Below, in pieces: positions 14,478-26,674 of a stretch of 64,000 nucleotides of DNA. Position 1 is the stretch's first letter. Every line of letters begins with the position of its first letter. Origin of the DNA: Chrysomallon squamiferum (Eukaryota > Mollusca > Gastropoda > Neomphalida > Peltospiridae); NCBI GenBank assembly GCA_012295275.1, contig CM022665.1, positions 13,107,476 to 13,171,475 on the forward strand, in the 5' to 3' direction. A model generated the notes under the pieces. It ran no database searches, was not told the origin of the DNA, and saw only the letters and a program-made list of their open reading frames with translations. Made by a program: the position numbers and the translations under genes.

Positions 14478-17400
14478 TAACAATAACAACAACAACAACA
14501 ACAACAACAACAATTCATATTCATCAAGTGACCAAGCTAATTGAATGTGCATTAACAAGATTTAGTGAGCGAGGATAGAAGAGTAGTTTGGAATTAAATA
14601 TATAATAATTAAATTAAAAAAAAGCAACCTAGACTAATCAAATGTGCAAATAAATGCATTTAACCAGAAGCTGTGAAATAATTAAACAAACCTTCTGTAA
14701 CTGTCCTTTCAACATTACAATCTCACTACGCAACTCTCGAATAAGGGCAACATTTGGATCCTGGAATAATGAAATAAAATAAATACTTAAAATATTATTA
14801 ACAAATTATGTATTTAAAATTTAGAGTAAATGAAATTTAAAAGAATTAGATAATTTATAATAATACTCTTTTATGAATGTCAGTTTTTGTACAGAATATT
14901 GTTAATACAAATTTAGTCATAAATATTTTGTTTATTTTATTTTATTATTTTGTTTTTTCCCCTGTATTTAAAACTTTGAAGATAATAAAATTGTATTTAT
15001 TTTGGTTGTTGAATAATTAGTGACTAGATAAACTGTATAATTTTGTCTGTGTATTTATATTAAAAACACTGCTACAGAACTTGGCAATTAATTCTTAATA
15101 AAATGAACTACAACGGGTTTTTTTTTTTTGAGGGTCAAACTGCCAAACAACATAACGATGAATACTCTTTGTTTCCACTGTAATTTCTGTTTATTTATTC
15201 TTTCCTGCATTTTCTTTTTACTATAATGATGCCCAACAAAAATTTGGTAATGAGATCCCTTAGAACAAAAATAAGGAAATATCTTGAACAGTAAAGATAC
15301 CTCTTAAAACAGTACCTTGTTAAGGAAACATCTTTATAAAGAGATCCCTTAGAGTAGTACCTTGATGAAGATACCCCGTAGAACAATAACTTGGTAAAGA
15401 AAACCCTTGGAACAGTAAAGAAACGCTTTAGAATAGTGCCTTGGTAATGAGACCTATTAGACCAGTAAGTTAATGTGTCTCACCTCATTGACTTTTGGTT
15501 TATTGATGATGCTCTTTGCTCTTTGTGCATACCTCAGTGTACTTAGTGTCTCATTGTAGTATATACTGGCTGGTGTGATAGCTAATTGTGGTTTTAAAAA
15601 TAATGTTAATTAACACTTACTATGACTCTGAAACATATTTATGAAATTTTTTAAATAAACTGAAAATGATTATATATATATACACGCACACACACATATA
15701 TAAAATTATTGCTAAGTAATAAATTATTGAAAATGTTTAATTTTCAAAAATAATAATTTCAAACATCATCATCAAGTTAAAATATGTATCAGTTTATAAG
15801 TATGTTTATATGTTTTTGTATTAGCATATTTTGTATGTGTATGTGTTATTATTTTTAATATCAAAAATGTTTTCATAAACTCTGAAAAGAAATAACTGTA
15901 ATAAATATAACTGAAACAAAAACCACTACTATAATAAAAATATATAATAATAATAAGAAGAAGAAAAATAATATCAAAAATAAATATAAACTAATAATAA
16001 CAAAGATGACTACAACAACATTATTAAATAATAATAACAACAACAACAATAACAATAATAACAGATAAATAAATAAATAAACATACTTGAGATCATGATG
16101 GTTTTTGAGTTTCCTCCGAGACTGTCTTTGAGAAGCCATGTTAGAACAGAATCACGATAAGGTATGTACAGTGACCTCTGTTTCCGGGACCCACCTGTTC
16201 CACCCACATTTTCACCCACTGAACCCGTCATTACATTCTGACTTGATCCAACATTATCTAAACTCCATGACAGGAGTGACTTTTCAGCTGAGAATGAAAA
16301 TAATAATAATAATAATAATAATTACAATAATTACAATAATAATATGACAATAAAATAATAAAAATAACAACATTAACAATAATAATAATAATAAGGAGAA
16401 CAACAACAGTTGCACCAATAGTGATAACGTGTAAAAATTTATTTTGAAATATAAAATTACACATTTTATTAAAACTTTCACATGATAAAACAAACACAAA
16501 AAGTAGGTCCATAGATAACAAAACAACATTATAGATTATTGGTAAAAAGGAGAGAAACAAATCAAATTATTAAAAATAAAGAAATAAAATACTTACCCAG
16601 AGCTTTGATAACATTGCCAAGGGTTACTAGGGATTTGTTGATGTTGGCCCCTTCCTTTAACCTCCCTCTGTATTCTGAACTGTAGGATGGGTCAGCTCTC
16701 TCACTAAAATGAAACAATGAACTTTTAATTTAAAATTTTATAAAATATATATATATATAAAAATAAAAATCATTGACATAATACAATTGATATGAAAGTC
16801 CATCAACAGACCTGCATCACTCTGTTACCAATTAAAGTTAAAGCATACAGAGCAGAAAATTAGGTGTATAAATTCACAGGGCTCGCATTATTATTTATTA
16901 CTTTTAGACCATAGAAAGAATTTCCAATTTAGCTAAATAATTTGCAAAAGACTTCTTTTTTTTTCAGTCAGTTTCAACAAATGCCTCATTCTGTGATTAT
17001 TCTGAATGCCATTTGATTAAGATTATGTCTTCAGCTCTAAGTTTACAGTAAAAATATAAACTACTCAATACTACAAATCAAGACATTAAAATAGTAGTAA
17101 TAAATATTAAATTCTATGTCAGAAAATATTTATTGTATTTTGAGTTTTGTATTTCATTAGAAGCTGAGAATAATCTTTTTTTTAAATTAATATTATTTCA
17201 TCTCAGATTTGTTTGTTTATAAATACTTAGCTACATTTATCACTATATACTGTTAAACTATATCATATTTTCTTGACAACAATAACTCAAAATTGGTGTC
17301 TCTGAATGTTTATTTTTCAGTTCAACCATACTAACAGCAAGCACTTATTTCTTATATTTACTCTGACATCACAGAAGACAGGTATAAATAACAAGTAAAA

Positions 17401-20400
17401 GCAATAACATACATTTGTTTCTATTAAGATCACAAAGTGAAATACAATCAATATCTGATGATTAGTTGTATAGTAAGCGATTTGCTTCTCTGTCAGTTTA
17501 CTAATCATTACAGAGAAGGACATCACAGAAATACTTGTTCAATGGGTGTGGCAGTTTGTTAAGTGGTCTCTAGGGGTGATGAAAGATCTAAACATTTGTT
17601 TCACTTTTCTGTTACAGCTATGTCAGTGTTTGCTGGAGAAATGATCTGAGGGAACTGAATGTAGAAAAAACATAATATTTGTGTCTATAGTTTGCCATTG
17701 GATTTAGAGACTGTTTTTTTTCTTCAGGGAACAGTTTTCTGATTCATGAAAATAAAGAAGGGGCTTGGGTATGCAATGAAATCTTAATGATTTTGTGTTT
17801 TGTTATTAAATTTTAGTTGAGTGCTTTACCACTGTAATAAGCTAACATATTTTTTATTATAGATTAGGGTTTGAGTTGGTCATATGTATAGGAAATTGTG
17901 TCTCTGTGACTGAGATAAAATAAATAGTTAGGTTGACAATGACACTATCAAAGTGCAGTCAAGTGTGTCATGAATTTGATATTTGATAATAATCTCATCT
18001 TTGTGAAAACTATGTATTGTGTGTCTACAGATTCAATATAACAAATCCATATATATAAACAGAAACACAAAAACACAGACATAACCGTATCAACACACAC
18101 ATATATATATGCATCCTTGTGAACATACACGCAATTACACACATATGAACACATACAAACACATACACACAAACAAATATATGTATACATACACTGGCAT
18201 ATGTATGTACTTAGTTATTTATTATACCATTATTTCTTCTTTAATATGTACCTAAATTTAATACAAAACATATTAACATAAACAAATATATAGTCACACA
18301 CACAAACACAAGCAAACAACCATCCATATAAATATACATCAAAAATATACAAAGACAAAGTCACATAGAGCATTAACTGTATTTATTATGTTTAGTACAC
18401 AACAATTACAGCCACATAAACATGTACACATAGGTATATATAAAAAAAAGAAACCCACACACATTCACACGTTATACGCACACATTTTATTCATTACATG
18501 TCAACCAACATATACACATAAGCACACAAATACCCACACACCCACAACCACACATACATACAGTGAATAAAGAGTGTAATATATCATGACTGTCTATTGC
18601 TAAAAGTGTATATTGTCTGTGAATACAATCAATACAATATGTTATCTATCATAAATCAACACTGCAGTTTATAGATCTGTGTAACTTGGTAAACACCAGT
18701 GATTTAGAAAATATGTTTTAGAAAGATCATACTTATCTTTTGTTATTTGTAAAACAGAAAACAATTGTTGTTGGCACTCCTGTAGGTCTTAAATATCTTT
18801 ATATTGTTAACTATGATATTTTTCAATTATAACAGTATTTATTTTTGATGTTAGAAATTTGTGAACATTTGTTTTTTTTTAAAGAAATTGTTTATTGTTA
18901 TGTTATTTCACTTTTACATATTATTATTATTATTATTAATGTATGTCATAAATTAGTTTCTTATTAAATATCAAATTTTTCAATGTTGTATCTTTGAGAC
19001 ATTAATTTCTGTATACTGGTGTTGATGACTTTCAGAATTAGAAGACATTTTCATATTTAATATAAAACATGCATAGGATTATATATTTCAAATCTATTAT
19101 TTATTTATTTATGTTAGTAAAGTACTAAATCACTATTTTTGTTATTTATTTATTATTATCAATAGTGTTAATACTTTATTATTATTATCATCATCATTAT
19201 TTTAAAAATGAAACAATAATAAAAATTAATTTAAAACTTAAAAAGAAATAAATAAATATATAAGTAAATTAAAGTGAAATAAAGTAAATTAAACTAAAGA
19301 TTAAAAGAAAATAGTAATAAAAATAATAAAATAAAATAAAATAGAAGCTGGATCAGCAGGGATTGAACTCATGACCTTCAGATCACAAATAAGATCTGTC
19401 AAACATTTTAAGCTTCACACAAACAGGTAATAAGAACTGATGTAGGATATCTGCCAAAAATGACAGGAATGTAATCTTGTACTTCACAGGTATATTATTA
19501 CTGGTGATCATGCAGGCAGGCAGCACCTCACAAACATAACAACTATTTGTTAATATCAGTCTGCTTTTAAGACGCTTTTATGCTGCATAACTTGTCAAAC
19601 CATCTTCCAGCAACAAATAAATCAGTAAATTAACAAATGATCAAAACAATGATGATACAAATGATCTGATGAATGAATGATCAAATAAATAAATAAAAGA
19701 ATGAATGAAAGAACATTTAATGAATTAATTAACATATTTTTAAGATTCAATGTTATTGGTCTCAGTCATCGTGAGAAAATCCTGTGCAACCTATTTGTGG
19801 GCTATTCTTACTAATTAACAACCTTCCCATAGAGTGTGGTGTAGAAACAGCACTCTGAGGAAGACTAGTCATGTGATTTATCACATCTCACTGAGATGAT
19901 CTAATCTCGGCCATTATTTTGACTTGTTAAATGCAAATAAATAATCATTTTAAATTTTATATAATCTATTAGTCCCTTTTTGATACACAAACAAAATATA
20001 TTTTTACTTTTATTTTTCAGTAATATCCAGTCATCACTAGAAGTAGATATAAAAAATTAGAATCAAATTTCTTTTTTATTATTATTAATATTAAACTGTA
20101 TCTTTTACTTTTTCAAGGATCTGATTCAAAAATAGACAATACAAACTATATTCCATCATCACTGGAAGTAAAAACTGTAGTCAACAGTCAATTTTTTCCC
20201 CATTACTATCAAACTGTATTTAACACTCAACTATTCATGTTTTTAAGTTGTTGCAACTTCAGTAAATATTACAAGTCATATGACACAAACTGTTACTACA
20301 AATTAAGTAGTGAGAATGCTGCTTTAGCTATAATCAGTAAACCATTGTTAAAAGTTAGTGAGGCAGTTCTTTAAATTTTAATAATAGTTTTTTAGTTTTA

Positions 20401-21112
20401 TAGAAAAAATATTGGCAGAAATGTATCTCTATATAAACTTAAGTTATATAATTATTTTACAGCCAGTAATCATTTTTTATTTTTTGTTTTTTAAAATATT
20501 GTTTGTTACTTGTTTTAGGTGTTCAGCTGACATAAAAACTATAAAAATAAAAAACTGAAAAGAAATAAAGTTAAAAATTAGATGATTTATTTTATTTTAT
20601 TTTATTCATATTGTTTTGTAACCAGTTAAAGAACAATGAACAAAGATAATTAAAAAAAAAAAATGTTTTCATTTAGTTTTAGGTTTTTTTTTTACTTTTA
20701 CTTTTTAAATATTTTATTGTTATTAATTTTCTATGTTCAGTTCATGTTTACAAATTAGTGGGATTTTCATTTTTTATAGTGTTTTAATTTAGTTAATTTT
20801 TATAACAATAAAAATGTATAATAACTGCTACATAACAACAATAAAATAATAATAATAAAAAATAAAAAAAACAATAATAATAAAAATAAATAAATAAATA
20901 AAATACTAACTTATCATAAAAGGACTGGTACTTGTTTATGTCCCAAAGGCATAAATATTTAAACAAAACTATATTGTTTTTAATATTTTTTTTATTAAAA
21001 TACAATAAATGCTTAAATATTTGGGAATATACAGAAGAAGGATTTATTTAAAATAAAAACTGAAAAACAGAAAAGTGAAAAAGTATGCATGTGTATTTAA
21101 TTTTGTTCTGTC

Positions 21113-21195
<83 letters not shown>

Positions 21196-22667
21196 TTGTT
21201 CTTACCTTCCAGCGAGATCAACAAGGTGAATTTTGCTGACAATTTCATGAGGGAGGCCATCTTCAATCATTGCCTGCAGTATATCAAGTATAAACATTTT
21301 AAAATAAAAATTAATATTTAGTTAATGAACATCAAAAATATCTAAGTATGAGAGAGCATTTGTTTAACAATTAAACTTCACATCTTTTCATTTAAAGTCA
21401 TCAATTTATTTATTTATTTATTGTTATTGTTCAATATGAGTAACAACAAAGTTTCTAACTCCCAAAGAAAGGACTCTTTTCACTTATGTAATCCTTTCCT
21501 AAATTATTTACAAATAGGACATAACATACCAAAGAAGAAAACTCAGCTTTTGATAAAAAAAAAAAAAGAAGTCAGTATGCTCAGAAGAATTGTTCCTGCT
21601 ACCTACAGCTCATCAGATTAAAACAAATAATTTATTTTTTAACTTTTGGATGATCAGTGGATGATTGATGGATGGACTTTAGAGACTTATCACTGAATGT
21701 TCAAATGGTGGTGAGTGAGAGAGTTTTCAGTTTGCAACAGATAGAAAATCTGTATATATATATACTGACCTCATTTTTTCTGTAAATTTAAAAAAAAAAA
21801 AAAGTTTTTTAAGAGAGATTTTATAAAACAGCACCAGAGTTGTAAGTAATTTTTAATGTTTTGCGAATGGATCGAGCTTCTGAAATAAAACTTGGACAGA
21901 GTTTTGAAAACCACCTCAAGCCCCAACACTTGAAAACTATTTTTATAATCACTGTTGTACAAACAGATAATGTAATAATGTCTCTGCTTTTTCCCATTGC
22001 TATAATAACACCTTCTATCCTCACAGCTGTCTGCATGCAAATTGCTCTAATAACCAGCCTCAAATCTTCACAGCTGATTTCATAGATAAGCTTTATGATA
22101 AACACCCCCTCCTCCTACTGCAGTGTACACAGTGACTTCAAGCATCAGACCCCCCCTCCACAGTCCCTCCCCACCTCACTACCCTGCCTGGTTTGTAATC
22201 TGATACAGATTAAGCTGGAATTGCTACACCAGACGAAAAGTGCAGTCTGCTGGTGAGGGAATGTGTAAAGAAAATTTAAGAAGAAAAAAAAAGAAAAATA
22301 ATATTACAAAATATAACACAGGAGAATGTTGAGTATGCACATGAAAAACACTTGCAGAAACATCAACAAGAAACTGATGACAGATTAAGAACCTGTATAT
22401 CATAACCAAAATTAGGTGTATGAGTTACAAATGTTTTCTTCTTTTTTTTTAGGTGTATGAGTTACAAATGTTTTACTTCTACTGATTATATATTTAGTAT
22501 ATATCTTTATTTGTAGTAAATACTTGTCAAATCAAAATACTATTATTCTTTGTATGTACTGCTTAACTGTTTATTATTCATTTAATACATATATCTTTGT
22601 GTATTCCTCAAATCAAAATGAGTAAATTTGTTATAAAATACTTTTTATCTCATTATTATGTATTTAT

Positions 22668-22698
<31 letters not shown>

Positions 22699-22904
22699 TT
22701 TAAATAGTCTTCAAATAAAATTACTGTTATTTTTTTTATTTTTTTTTAAATATTTTTTATATGCTGAATAGTCGTTAAACATTCATTTGACTGCAATATT
22801 TCTTGACACCCAGTAGTGTTATTAATTACTTTTTAATTTTAATTTTATTTTATTATTTATTTATATATTTATTTCTTCTTCTTTTTTTATTATTATTATT
22901 AGTA

Positions 22905-22936
<32 letters not shown>

Positions 22937-24196
22937 TATTATTATTAGTAGTAGTAGCAGTATTTTTATTATTATTATTATTACTATTATTATTATTATT
23001 ATTATTTTGTGGTGTCATTAAACAATCATTTATTTTAAATATTTTACAACTAGCTCTTGTTTTTAACAAGAAAACAGAAACTGACATTTTTGCATCAGCA
23101 AGCTCATAAAGAAATGGTTGGTTGGATAGAAAAGGAAAGAAAGAAAGGATGAATGAATGTACAAAAAGACGGAAGACAGGAGGGAACTCAGAAATGAAGT
23201 AATCGCTATGAATAATTTTTTACAGAGGATAGATGAATGAATAAAGAAAAATAGAGGGACATACAGATGGATGGAAAGAAGGACAGACAAAATATACGAA
23301 TGTTGAACTAACAAATCTTTGGAGAAAAAAAAGATGGAAAAAAATAAATGAAATAAGAATCAGTGTGTGTGTGTGGTTAGGTATGTATGTTGGTATATGT
23401 GTATGTGAATGTGTGAAAATATTATATAAATATATACTGCCTTCATTTAATTTAGTAAAAAGGTAAATAAATATAAATAAAACAATAAAAAAAACAGCTA
23501 TTCAAAATTACATGACCTTGCCTGTAGGACAGAACCAATTTAGAGATAATAATAAAACAATATAAAAACATTTTTCATTCTCAAACAGTAGTAAAAATTA
23601 ATGTCAATGAATATTCAATGAAGCTGTCAAAAATAGCTCAACAAATTACTGTGACATTAATCAGTGAATAATTAATCATTTTCATAAGTAATTACATATT
23701 TTCACCAAGGCCATTTCTCAGACTGGGGTAGTCAATCATCTATTGGTTTGTTTCAGACAGGCTAATTAGAAACTCAACTAAGAAGTGTCTCTTTGTGGAA
23801 AGTGGAGATTCATATAATTGTTTATAAACATACAGATTGACTGAATCAGCATATTACAAGTGTATCTTTAATGGTGTATATATATATATTTCAGTAAATA
23901 GCCAAAAAATATTTCCTGCAACAAATAAAATGATGAATAGGAAACATACACAGTGTGTTAATGTTAATCTTTTGTAAAATCAAAAAATACACTTGAGTAA
24001 GTTGTGGATAGGCAATATATGTATATCAGATAAATTGCAAAATAAATTTAAAAAAAAAAGGGTAAATGTAATAGTTTTTATTTATGAATGGAATGATGTA
24101 TGTTTTGTATTCAGTATCTGTGCATTCATTTATATATAAATTTAAGTATAAATACATGTGTCAGTGTATGGATGTATGTATAAGTCACTATGTGCA

Positions 24197-24227
<31 letters not shown>

Positions 24228-25306
24228 TTGTATGTGTATGTGTGTATGTTGTTTGTGGATAACTTAGTTGGGATAGTTATATGTGTATATGTTTGTCTTC
24301 TGTGTGTATATAAATAATTAAGGGGGGACTGTTTTAATTTAAATATATATGTGTGTATATATGTTCTATATGGATGTATGTTTATGTGTCTATGCCAGTA
24401 TGTTAAGTAAGCTAAGATTGTTTTAACAGTATAAATATGTTAATGCATGTGTGTATATATGTCTGTATGAATGTGTTTGCATGTCTATTTGTATCTATGT
24501 ATAGGTATCTGTACGTATTGGTTGAAATGTCTGTATATGTGTCTGTATGTCTGCATGTGTTTGTCTAGATATATAGATATATATATATGTAAGTAGATAA
24601 CTAAACTGGGATCTGTGTATATAAGCTGATACATCCTTTACCCTACAAAATAAACAGAATAATCAAGCAGCCACACACATCACTGTGTAAACCTGCAGAG
24701 TTTATAGTTTTTAGATGAGCTTTGAAGTTAGTGTTTGTTTTCACTGACCAGGTTAACACTCCTATGTCCAGTTTTTAACTGCAGACAGATACACTTTCTG
24801 ATAACAGGTGAGTAAATAGGACCCAGGGCCTGTCACAGGAGGGGGCATGTCATGATCGGTCAATAGGGGGAATGTTTACACAGATGTTATCATTAGTTAC
24901 AGAGGGGGTACTGCATACAACAAGGAAGTGATTGGAATGGATGTATTAACATGTGTGTGTGTGTGTGTGGGGGTTACATGTACAGTGCATGTCTGTGGAA
25001 TTAATATAATGTTAAGTATAAATTAATGTAGAATGTGAATAACAGTTGCCAGGGATAGTCTCTGGGAGGGGTTTATAGGCTATGCCTGAATCTCTTAACA
25101 GAGGCGATAGTTATGACATTCTAGCATTGGTCACTGGATTGTGTGTTAAACATATTTTAAGATGTTTATTGGATAGATTTGGTAGCCAAATTTGTCAACA
25201 GAAGAAATATATTAAAACAGAAAGAACAGACAGACAGACAGACGAGAGAGAGAAAACGAAATCGAGAGAAAGAAAGAGGGAAGAAGAGACAAAAAAGAAA
25301 GAAGAC

Positions 25307-25360
<54 letters not shown>

Positions 25361-26633
25361 CGAGAAAGAGAAACAAAGAGAAAAAGGAGAGATACACAAT
25401 CAAATAAAAGTTTTATAAAAATGTACCTGTGTGTACACTATGGTAACAATTGCATGACTTCTGCTGCTGTGTTCGTGCATGTGTGTTGCAGCAGTTGTCC
25501 TGAAAAAGTTTGAAAAAGTAAAATAAGCATTTCAGCATAAATGACTGATCACTGATATTCTAGTGAAATGGATATTGTGTTGGTAGTAGCAGTAGTAGTA
25601 ATAATAACAACAACAATAATAATAACAATAATAATAATAACAACAATAATAATAATATCAAGAATAACTGAATATTTTTGCTAATACACTGAAATTCAAA
25701 TCTGAAGATAAAAACAGTGTGTTTCATTGTTAATCATAAAAAATTCAACACAAAATTTAGGTTTACTCTTAAAATATCCTATGTCTACTTTTAATATCTG
25801 TTAATGTAAAAATCATATAAGACATTGTTAAACTTTTTTTTTTATTGATTTGTTAAACAGATACAGAATAAAGATTTAAAAATTACTGCTAACCTGTTTT
25901 CATTTCCTCTATCTATAAGTGTCTGGAAATCACTAATATCTTTGGCAAAATGCTTAGTGAGACCTGAAAAATTCAAACATATTTATAAATCATAATTATC
26001 TATTGCATAAGAATAATGACCCTTAAGTTTTGAAATGCATTAAATAATTTAAATTATTTGTAAATAAAAATTACCCTAATCTGGCCATACAGTGATTACA
26101 ACAGTAATAATAAGATTTTAAATTCACCTTGCACATAGGGGCCCTCTTTGGGGTGTTCTCTCACTTTGAGTGTGTATTTCTCGCTTTGACGGGGTGAAAC
26201 CTTCAGCAGATCTCTCACTCTTTCATTGTAGATTTCATGATAGCTAAAACAGTTAAAAAACAATTATAATTAATTATAAATGCTGACAGGTTCTGTAAAC
26301 TCTGTTTTTTTTATTTTATTTTTTTTATCAAAGCAATTCTTTTTTTTATCTGCAAGGTTCATGAATTCATATATTTAGAGATTAGAAGATTATATACCTA
26401 AATTATTAGTAACAATCTTTCTTATATTTTGTAAAAAAAAAATAATAATAATAATAAATAAATCAATAAATAAATAATCATAGAAAAAAAGATGTGTTGC
26501 CATAATAACAGATATTTCTATAGAATAAATGAGAATGCTTTTTTCTCTCCATCCTCTTCACTAAATTTAAAAAAAAAAATTAATATAATTTCTAATTATA
26601 AGAGAACATTTAAGTGAACTATTAGAATGGATG

Positions 26634-26674
<41 letters not shown>

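Larger units (their letters stand above)
13643..15483 (-). other. KIF16B introns 14 and 13
   Basis: AT-rich sequence around exon 14 with an AAT/AAC microsatellite at 14441-14512 and the decayed tandem repeat at 15235-15470. Confidence 0.75.
16704..21205 (-). other. KIF16B intron 10
   Basis: About 4.5 kb. Contains CA-rich stretches (18080-18180, 18295-18560), the SINE-like fragment at 19345-19430 and a higher-complexity island at 19740-19925. AT-rich elsewhere. Confidence 0.75.

Noticed and set aside
16138-16347. Plus-strand frame over exon 12
   Set aside because: Antisense shadow of the kinesin exon containing [16 protein letters not shown].
21821-22105. Overlapping open frames on both strands in intron 9
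   Set aside because: No protein motifs. KIF16B reads directly from exon 9 to exon 10 without it. Treated as possible regulatory DNA instead.
25082-25513. 143-codon plus-strand frame
   Set aside because: It spans a GA microsatellite and the reverse complement of KIF16B exon 9, which has clear motor motifs and splice sites on the minus strand.
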